Assembly: GCA_020849275.1 (NCBI GenBank) | Contig: JADLGO010000018.1 | Coordinates: 26,770 to 90,769, forward strand | Direction of reading: 5' to 3' | Length of the DNA stretch: 64,000 nucleotides | Origin: Chthonomonadales bacterium | Lineage (GTDB): Bacteria; Armatimonadota; Chthonomonadetes; Chthonomonadales; CAJBBX01 | Shown here: positions 53,319-64,000 of the stretch, piece after piece | Layout of the letters: the number at the start of each line of letters is the position of its first letter | Numbering within the stretch: position 1 is the stretch's first letter | Position numbers and translations under genes: made by a program | Notes under the pieces: generated by a model | Databases searched by the model: none | Told to the model about the DNA's origin: nothing | The model's input: only the letters and a program-made list of their open reading frames with translations

Positions 53319-53710
53319 AGCTCATTCGCGCCGGCAGCACCCCTTCGACCAAGGGTCCTGCAGACTGGTTTACTGGTAACGTCCGCGTGGAGATGTTGTT
53401 CCACCGCGATGCGCCAGACCGGGTGCAAGGTGCCCATGTCACCTTCGAACCCGGCAGCCGCACGGCCTGGCACGCGCACCCCTTGGGCCAGACGCTGATC
53501 GTGACCTTCGGGCGCGGTTTCGTCCAGCGCGAGGGCGGACCAATCAAGGAAATCCGCCAGGGCGATGTCGTTTGGTTCGCTCCGGAGGAACGCCACTGGC
53601 ACGGCGCTGCCCCCGACACCGGCATGAGCCATATTGCCCTTCAGGAAGTGAAGGACGGCCAGGTCGTCACGTGGATGGAGCACGTCACCGACGCCGAGTA
53701 CCGAGCCTGA
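53315..53710 (+). CDS. Cupin domain protein (mandelonitrile-lyase-like)
   Basis: A 131-residue single-domain cupin. Metal-binding histidines are in the first motif, GSRTAWHAHPLGQTLIVTFG (two His, plus Gln in place of the usual Glu), and the second, DVVWFAPEERHWHGAAPDT. It resembles the small cupins near oxidoreductases that include (R)-hydroxynitrile lyases and decarboxylases. The ATG at 53315 has AAGGAAG upstream. It begins a three-gene run with an alcohol dehydrogenase and an SDR, spaced 19 and 30 bases apart, a combination common in Proteobacteria. Confidence 0.85.
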   Translation: MKLIRAGSTPSTKGPADWFTGNVRVEMLFHRDAPDRVQGAHVTFEPGSRTAWHAHPLGQTLIVTFGRGFVQREGGPIKEIRQGDVVWFAPEERHWHGAAPDTGMSHIALQEVKDGQVVTWMEHVTDAEYRA

Positions 53711-53729
53711 CACCCAGAGAGACATCCCA

Positions 53730-54752
53730 ATGTATGCAACCATCATGCATGGCCCCGGCGATGTTCGCTACGAACAAGTGCCCGATCCCAAGATCGAAAA
53801 GCCCACAGACGCCATCATCAAACTGTCGGCTACCTGCATCTGCGGCTCCGATCTCTGGCCGTACCGCGGGTTGTCGCCGCAGGACGGACCGGCCCCGATG
53901 GGCCATGAATACTGCGGCGTGGTGGTTGAGGTCGGCTCTGAGGTCCGTTCGATCAAACCCGGCCAGTTCGTTGTGGGCTCTTTCTGTCTTTCGGACAACA
54001 CCTGCCCACATTGTCGATTCGGCTTCCAGTCCTCTTGCCAGCAACGCGAGTTCATGACCGGGGCGCAGGCGCCCTATGCTCGTGTCCCGCTGGCCGATGG
54101 CACGCTGGTCGCGACGGCGGAGATGCCGGACGCGGGGATGATTCCGCACATGCTGGCTACCTCGGACGTGCTCGGCACCGGTCTGTATGGCGCGGTCGCC
54201 GCCAATGTGCGCGAGGGTGGCACGGTCGTCGTGGTTGGGGACGGCGCGGTCGGGCTGATGGGCGTGATGGCCGCTTCGCAACTGGGCGCGGGGCGCATCA
54301 TTGCCATGAGCCGGCACGCGACTCGCCAGCGATTGGCCCGCGAATTCGGCGCCACCGACATCGTCGAGGAACGCGGCGAGGATGGCATCGCCCGCATCAT
54401 GGACATGACCGATGGTGTTGGCGCCGAGTCCGTGATCGAAGCCGTGGGCATGGCGCAGTCGCTGGAGCAGGCCATGGGCGTCTGCCGTCCCGGCGGGACC
54501 ATCGGCTACGTCGGCGTGCCGCACGGTGTCAGCTTCGGCGGCCAGCAGTTGTTCTTCAGGCAGCAGCGCATGCTGGGTGGCCCGGCCCCAGTGCGCCGCT
54601 TCCTGCCCGACCTGATGAATCGCGTGCTGAAAGGCAGGATCGAACCCGGCAAGGTGTTCGACCTTGTTCTGCCGATCGCTGAGGTGGCCGAGGGCTACAA
54701 GGCGATGGATGAACGTCGCGCCATCAAGACCATGCTGCGCGTGAGAGGATGA
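53730..54752 (+). CDS. Zinc-dependent alcohol dehydrogenase family protein
   Basis: A 340-residue medium-chain dehydrogenase/reductase. Catalytic zinc ligands are the Cys in CICGSD (about 37-42), the His-Glu in MGHEYCGVV (about 60) and a later acidic residue. The structural zinc loop is reduced: DNTCPHCRFGFQSSCQQ keeps three cysteines. The NAD(P) Rossmann motif is VVVVGDGAVGLMGV (about 168). The substrate is an unknown alcohol or aldehyde. With the adjacent cupin and SDR it may form a short redox pathway. Confidence 0.9.
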   Translation: MYATIMHGPGDVRYEQVPDPKIEKPTDAIIKLSATCICGSDLWPYRGLSPQDGPAPMGHEYCGVVVEVGSEVRSIKPGQFVVGSFCLSDNTCPHCRFGFQSSCQQREFMTGAQAPYARVPLADGTLVATAEMPDAGMIPHMLATSDVLGTGLYGAVAANVREGGTVVVVGDGAVGLMGVMAASQLGAGRIIAMSRHATRQRLAREFGATDIVEERGEDGIARIMDMTDGVGAESVIEAVGMAQSLEQAMGVCRPGGTIGYVGVPHGVSFGGQQLFFRQQRMLGGPAPVRRFLPDLMNRVLKGRIEPGKVFDLVLPIAEVAEGYKAMDERRAIKTMLRVRG

Positions 54753-54782
54753 GCAACTCGTGACGTCAGAAGGCCTATCGCA

Positions 54783-55607
54783 ATGACAGATGTAACCGTC
54801 GTCGTCGGCGCTGGCGGTATTGGCCAGGCCATCGCCCGCCGCATCAGCAGCGGCCGCCACATTCTGGTGGCCAATCACACCCAGGGATCGGCGGATGCCG
54901 CCGCCAGTGTGCTGGAGAACGCCGGGTTCGCGACCACCGCCATGCAGGCGGACGTGTCCGACCGCGCCATGGTCCAGGCCGTGGTTGCGAAGGCGCAAGG
55001 TATCGGGCCGATCAAGGCCCTAGTGCAGGCGGCGGGCGTCTCGCCATCGCAGGCGCCGATTGCAGCGATCCTCAAAGTCGATCTTTACGGCACCGCGATG
55101 TTGCTCGAAGAGTTCGGCAAGGTCATAGCGGACGGCGGCGCGGGTGTGGTGATCTCCTCGCAGTCGGGTTACCGCATGCCCGCACTGACCGCCGAACAGG
55201 ACGCGCTCCTCGCCACCGCGCCCGCCGAGGAGCTTCTGAAGCTCGATTTTGTGAGGGGCGTCAGGGACACTCTTCATGCCTATCAGATGTCGAAGCGTTG
55301 CAACTCGCTTCGCGTGCGCGGCGAGGCGATCAACTGGGCGAAGCGCGGCGCGCGGATCAATTCGATTAGCCCGGGCATCATCGTCACGCCGCTGGCCCAT
55401 GACGAGCTGCATGGCGAACGCGCCGACTTCTATCAGTCAATGCTGAAGAAGATGCCCGCCGGGCGCGCCGGCACCCCCGACGAGGTCGCGGCCCTAGCAT
55501 CGCTGATCCTGGGATCGGAGGGCGCCTTCATTACGGGTAGCGACTTTCTGATTGATGGAGGGGCTACGGCGAACTTCTATTACGGCCCTGACGCAGGACA
55601 CTCATAG
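54783..55607 (+). CDS. Short-chain dehydrogenase/reductase
   Basis: A 274-residue SDR. The N-terminal cofactor loop TVVVGAGGIGQAIARRI (TGxxxGIG variant) is followed by a short QADVSDRAMVQAVV and VQAAGVSPS (NAAG variant). The active site has Ser in VISSQSGY and the YxxxK motif in YQMSKRCN, and SPGIIVTPL is typical of the fold. The C-terminal FITGSDFLIDGGATA is classical. It follows the alcohol dehydrogenase by 30 bases. Confidence 0.9.
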   Translation: MTDVTVVVGAGGIGQAIARRISSGRHILVANHTQGSADAAASVLENAGFATTAMQADVSDRAMVQAVVAKAQGIGPIKALVQAAGVSPSQAPIAAILKVDLYGTAMLLEEFGKVIADGGAGVVISSQSGYRMPALTAEQDALLATAPAEELLKLDFVRGVRDTLHAYQMSKRCNSLRVRGEAINWAKRGARINSISPGIIVTPLAHDELHGERADFYQSMLKKMPAGRAGTPDEVAALASLILGSEGAFITGSDFLIDGGATANFYYGPDAGHS

Positions 55608-55656
55608 AGGCGTCCAGTGGGCGCCGATATCCATCCGATCAATCTGAGGTCGAAGA

Positions 55657-56274
55657 ATGGACACAAGTCGTCTCGAAGCGTTCAGTGATGGGGTATTTGC
55701 GATTGCCATTACCCTGCTCGTCCTGGAGATCAAGGTTCCCCCGGTTCAGGTCCTTGGGCTCGGCCTGCTCAACCTATGGCCGTCTTATCTGGCCTATGCG
55801 ATCAGTTTCATAGTCATTGGCGCGATTTGGATCAACCACCACGCCATGTTCGACTGGATCGTGCGCGCCGATCAGACACTTTTGCTGCTTAACACCCTGC
55901 AGTTGATGTTTATCGCATTCTTGCCATTTCCAACGGCAGTTCTATCCGAGGCGTTTCATGCACATTCAGGACACAACATCGCCACGGCATTCTATGCGGG
56001 CACTCTGACCACAATCGGGGCTCTTGTGACTGTGATATGGTGGTATGCGGCATCACGCCGGGAGTTGCTGAACGAAGCGATTTCGCCCGAACAGGCGAAG
56101 GCTATTGGGAGGCGGTTCCTCATAGGCCCGATGGGCTACGGTTTCGCGACCATTCTTGCATTCGTCAATTCTTGGTTATCGATAGCCATATTCATTGCAC
56201 TGAATGCGTACTTCCTGTGGCCGCTCCGTCACGGGTTGCGTCATGATGATGGAGAGCCTGAGCAGGCGGCCTAA
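55657..56274 (+). CDS. TMEM175 (DUF1211) family membrane protein
   Basis: A 205-residue membrane protein with about six helices. The hallmark [24 protein letters not shown] is the pore-lining first helix (FSDGVFAI) of prokaryotic TMEM175 potassium channels. Further family features are [12 protein letters not shown] and a hydrophobic C-terminus. The segment is noticeably AT-richer than the surrounding DNA. Its stop codon lies within the left core of attC-like site 3, so the gene is the last one of this cassette. Confidence 0.88.
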   Translation: MDTSRLEAFSDGVFAIAITLLVLEIKVPPVQVLGLGLLNLWPSYLAYAISFIVIGAIWINHHAMFDWIVRADQTLLLLNTLQLMFIAFLPFPTAVLSEAFHAHSGHNIATAFYAGTLTTIGALVTVIWWYAASRRELLNEAISPEQAKAIGRRFLIGPMGYGFATILAFVNSWLSIAIFIALNAYFLWPLRHGLRHDDGEPEQAA

Positions 56275-56329
56275 CGCCCAGCATGCAGCGGCCGGCGCTC
56301 CGCGCCGCCGCTGATGCTGGGCGCTAGGC
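56269..56329 (+). other. attC-like site 3
   Basis: Left core GCCTAAC (56269-56275) and a right core GCTAGGC (56323-56329, one base from GTTAGGC) flank a nearly perfect hairpin: CGCCCAGCAT / ATGCTGGGCG with inner GCAGCGGC / GCCGCTG. Its 61 bp and position directly after a gene fit an integron cassette end. Confidence 0.75.
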
Positions 56330-56370
56330 GCCCCAGAGCGACGCGCAGTAATGACCACGTGAGGTGGAGC

Positions 56371-57987
<1,617 letters not shown>

Positions 57988-57990
57988 GTG

Positions 57991-58059
57991 GCGGCTTCGA
58001 CAAGCTCAGCCGCCGGGTCCGCTGCGCTGCCGCTGCCTGAGCTTGTCGAAGGCAGCGAC
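57991..58059. repeat. 69-bp hairpin repeat, copy 1
   Basis: The arms CTTCGACAAGCTCAG (57995-58009) and CTGAGCTTGTCGAAG (58037-58051) are perfect 15-bp inverted repeats. The unit recurs at 58400-58468 with 66 of 69 bases identical. An extra single arm lies at 58063-58077. The arm sequence is a widely dispersed repeat in many bacterial genomes. Confidence 0.8.
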
Positions 58060-58102
58060 ACCCTGAGCTTGTCGAAGGCAGCGACACACAGGAGTAGACA
58101 CG

Positions 58103-58490
58103 ATGCCACACATGTACATTCTTGAATGCGCCGATGGTAGCTATTACACAGGTAGCACATGGGATCTGGAGCGACGCCTGCGTGAACACCAGGCCGGGTT
58201 GGGTGCAAACCATACAGCAAAGCGTCTGCCTGTGAAGCTGGTGTATTGCGAACACCATGACCGCGTGGAAGATGCCTTCCACCGAGAAAAGCAGGTACAG
58301 GGGTGGAGTCGTCGCAAAAAGCAGGTGCTCATCGCAGAGAATTATGAGAAGCTCGTAGAGTATTCCCGGAATTACACCCAATTTCCGCCCGCGGCTTCGG
58401 CGGCTTCGACAAGCTCAGCCGCCGAGGCCGCTGCGCTGCCGCTGCCTGAGCCTGTCGAAGGCAGCGACGCCAACCTGAAGGAGCTCGGGT

Positions 58491-58501
<11 letters not shown>
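58103..58501 (+). CDS. Small GIY-YIG nuclease-like protein (UvrC-type/YhbQ-like), inserted between hsdM and hsdS
   Basis: A 132-residue protein. The GIY-YIG core is residues 3-90: MYILECADGSYYTGSTWDLERRLREHQAG, then HTAKRLPVKLVYCEH and the catalytic-type Glu in VEDAFHREKQVQGWSRRKKQVLI. The Arg of RLREH and the tyrosines of the two signature strands are present. After about residue 92 the tail ([26 protein letters not shown]) is translated hairpin repeat. The last residues NLKELGYGG are a duplicated HsdM C-terminus. A good ribosome binding site (AGGAG) precedes ATG 58103. It may be an active nuclease that helps mobilise the unit, but this is inferred. Confidence 0.85.
58400..58468. repeat. 69-bp hairpin repeat, copy 2
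   Basis: The arms are CTTCGACAAGCTCAG (58404-58418) and CTGAGCCTGTCGAAG (58446-58460, one change). It lies in the same orientation as copy 1 and is read as the tail of the GIY-YIG protein. It directly abuts the second copy of the hsdM/hsdS junction. Confidence 0.8.

Positions 58502-58506
<5 letters not shown>
58469..58506 (+). repeat. hsdM/hsdS junction duplication, copy 2
   Basis: The second copy of the 38-bp junction, used by the functional hsdS start (ATG 58491) and forming the end of the GIY-YIG reading frame (NLKELGYGG, stop 58499-58501). Confidence 0.75.
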
Positions 58507-59707
<1,201 letters not shown>

Positions 59708-59708
<1 letters not shown>

Positions 59709-60286
59709 TGGCCTACGATGCCGACAAACATCATCGCCGTTCCATCCGGCTGAAGGGTTACGACTATGTGCAGGCCGGGGCGTATTTCGTCACCATCTGC
59801 GCCCAGAATCAGGCGTTTCTGTTCGGCGCGGTGGTGAATAGCGAAATGCGACTGAACGAGGCCGGGCGGATGATCCAATCGGTATGGGACGCAATACCTG
59901 CGTTCTATCCCGGCGTCGGCATCGATGAATTCGTGGTCATGCCCAATCATGTCCACGGGATCGTTGTCCTGGTAGGGGCGACCCCCTGTGGTCGCCCCGA
60001 TTCCGGGCAACCACAGGGGGTCGCCCCTACGTTGTCATTGCCGGACGTTGTGCACCGATTCAAAACGATGACCACCAAACGATATGCTGACGGGGTCAAA
60101 CAATCGAGTTGGCCACCGTTCCGTGACCGGTTGTGGCAACGCAACTATTACGAACACATCATCCGGGACGAGGAATCGCTGGACCGAATTCGTCAATACA
60201 TCTTCGGGAATCCTCAGCGCTGGTCCTTCGACCGGGAAAACCCTGTGGCAACGGCACCGGAACCGGATGACGCATGGGCGCAATGA
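59708..60286 (+). CDS. REP-associated Y1 (IS200-like) transposase, RAYT type
   Basis: A 192-residue single-strand transposase of the TnpA-REP group. It starts HRRSIRLKGYDYVQAGAYFVTICAQNQAFLFG and has the HUH motif in DEFVVMPNHVHGIVVL (HVH). The catalytic-tyrosine region is in RLWQRNYYEHIIRDEESLDRIRQYI, followed by FGNPQRWSFDREN. RAYTs are single-copy domesticated transposases thought to spread REP hairpins. Residues about 89-108 are encoded by an inserted long hairpin. The gene overlaps hsdS by one base and the next gene by 4 bases, so it is transcribed inside the restriction operon. Confidence 0.9.
59972..60030. repeat. Long hairpin repeat within the RAYT gene
   Basis: Two 26-base arms (59972-59997 and 60005-60030), starting GTAGGGGCGACC and ending GGTCGCCCCTAC, pair with one mismatch over a 7-base loop. 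They are translated in frame as VGATPCGRPDSGQPQGVAPT, directly after the HVH catalytic motif. Confidence 0.85.
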
Positions 60287-61289
60287 CCGAACCGCCCCAC
60301 GGCCAGATCGTCGTCTACGAGGCCCCTGGCGGCGAGGTCCGCGTCGACGTCCGTCTTGCCCGCGAAACGGTCTGGCTGTCGCAGCGGCAGATGGCGGAGA
60401 TCTTCGACACCTCGACGGACAACGTGGGCCTCCACCTCAAGAACGTCTTCGGCGAGGGCGAGTTGGATGAGTCGGCAACCACCGAGGATTACTCGGTAGT
60501 TCAGACCGAGGGCCGCCGAAGGGTGCGGCGGAGCGTCCGCCACTATGACCTCGACGCCGTCATCTCCGTCGGCTACCGCGTGAACTCCAGGCGCGGCACC
60601 CAGTTCCGCATCTGGGCCACGCGCACGCTGCGAGACCACCTGCTGCGCGGCTACACGCTGCACGAGCGGCGGCTGGCCGAGCGGGGACTCGGCGAAATCG
60701 AGCAGGCGGTGGGGCTGCTGGCCCGCACCCTGACCACGCACGCCCTGGTCACGGACGAAGGGCGGGCCGTGCTCGACGTCGTCCAACGCTACAGCCGCTC
60801 CTGGCGGCTCTTGCTCGAGTACGACGAGGAGCGACTGGCGGAGCGGCCGACGCGCCCCGTGGCCCCGGCCGGGAGCCTGACGCTCGCAGGGGCGCGGACC
60901 GTCGCGGCCCGGCTGCGCGAGGATCTTTCGGCGCGCGGCGAGGCGGGGACGCTCTTCGGCCAGGAGCGCGGCGAGGCCCTGGCCGCGATCCTCGGCGCCA
61001 TCGAACAGACTTTCGGGGGCGAGCCGCTCTACCCGAGCGCCCAGGCCCGTGCCGCGCACCTGCTCTACTTCGCGATCAAGGACCATCCGTTCTCCGACGG
61101 CAACAAGCGCATCGGCAGCCTGCTCTTTCTCGACTACCTGCGGCGCAACGGCCTGCTCCTGCGTCCGAACGGCGAGCCGCGCCTCGCCGACAACGCGATG
61201 GTGGCGTTGGCGCTCCTGATCGCCGAGAGCGAGCCGGCGCAGAAGGAGCTTATGGTCCGCCTCGTCCTCAACCTGCTGGAGGACGGCGG

Positions 61290-61293
<4 letters not shown>
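60283..61293 (+). CDS. RhuM-Fic/DOC fusion protein
   Basis: A 336-residue protein. The N-terminal RhuM-type domain (about 15-115) reads [34 protein letters not shown]...[26 protein letters not shown]. The C-terminal Fic/DOC domain has the catalytic motif HPFSDGNKR (about 267), which transfers AMP or another nucleotide or phosphate group to target proteins. No antitoxin-like inhibitory motif was identified. ATG 60283 is preferred because it makes an ATGA overlap with the RAYT stop; ATG 60274 is also possible. Such proteins are often found inside type I restriction loci, perhaps as a second, abortive defence layer. Confidence 0.88.

Positions 61294-64000
<2,707 letters not shown>

Overview
The window is GC-rich bacterial chromosome with extended -10 sigma70-type promoters (TTGAC-N17/18-TGN-TAnnnT). 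The gene mix is large secreted glycoside hydrolases, right-handed beta-helix proteins, a UroD-fold/DUF1638 pair, LL-diaminopimelate aminotransferase, YabN-like MazG, a DUF6115/SwrB-like protein and a MoxR/DUF58/vWA cluster. This would suit a soil- or plant-litter-associated lineage such as Armatimonadota. The taxonomic guess is inference only; no rRNA gene is present.

Positions 1-9400 hold housekeeping and small regulatory genes: a YjfB-like motility protein, rsmG, a CDF metal exporter, a secreted parvulin foldase, an ArsR-type regulator fused to a B12-binding domain, hflX, dapL, a degenerate receiver-domain protein and a PPK2 kinase. Positions 9400-15300 are rich in metal transport: a CbiM-CbiQ fusion with a His-tailed CbiO ATPase, a zinc-ribbon protein with a structured leader, and an NRAMP transporter coupled to a tandem UspA protein.

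Positions 15300-30500 form a plant-polysaccharide region: PIG-L deacetylase, GH42 beta-galactosidase, GH51 arabinofuranosidase, two beta-helix proteins, a GH106-like protein, a methyltransferase and the UroD/DUF1638 pair. Positions 30500-35000 carry YabN-like MazG, a lipoprotein foldase, two motility-associated small proteins and, from a divergent promoter, a YebC regulator. Positions 35000-50800 are a long plus-strand run of membrane functions: a secreted/membrane TPR protein, an ABC-2 exporter, MoxR, two rhomboids, DUF58, a beta-propeller and a BatA-like vWA protein. One sugar-phosphate lyase gene lies on the opposite strand.

After a tRNA-Leu/tRNA-Gly pair (50924-51095) the sequence becomes accessory. 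Three attC-like integron recombination sites (about 51841, 52690 and 56269) with no integrase in view delimit cassettes. These carry a GIY-YIG nuclease, a frameshifted two-gene remnant, and a cupin/alcohol dehydrogenase/SDR/TMEM175 block. A type I restriction-modification locus follows (hsdM, hsdS, hsdR) with a REP-type Y1 transposase and a RhuM-Fic protein between hsdS and hsdR.

The most unusual structure is in the restriction locus. A small GIY-YIG gene sits exactly at the hsdM/hsdS junction, bracketed by two near-identical 69-bp hairpin repeats and by a 38-bp duplication of the junction itself. In addition hsdM, hsdS, the transposase gene and hsdR each carry an in-frame insertion of a different short palindromic repeat. 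Together these look like traces of small repeat/nuclease mobile units that insert without breaking their host genes.
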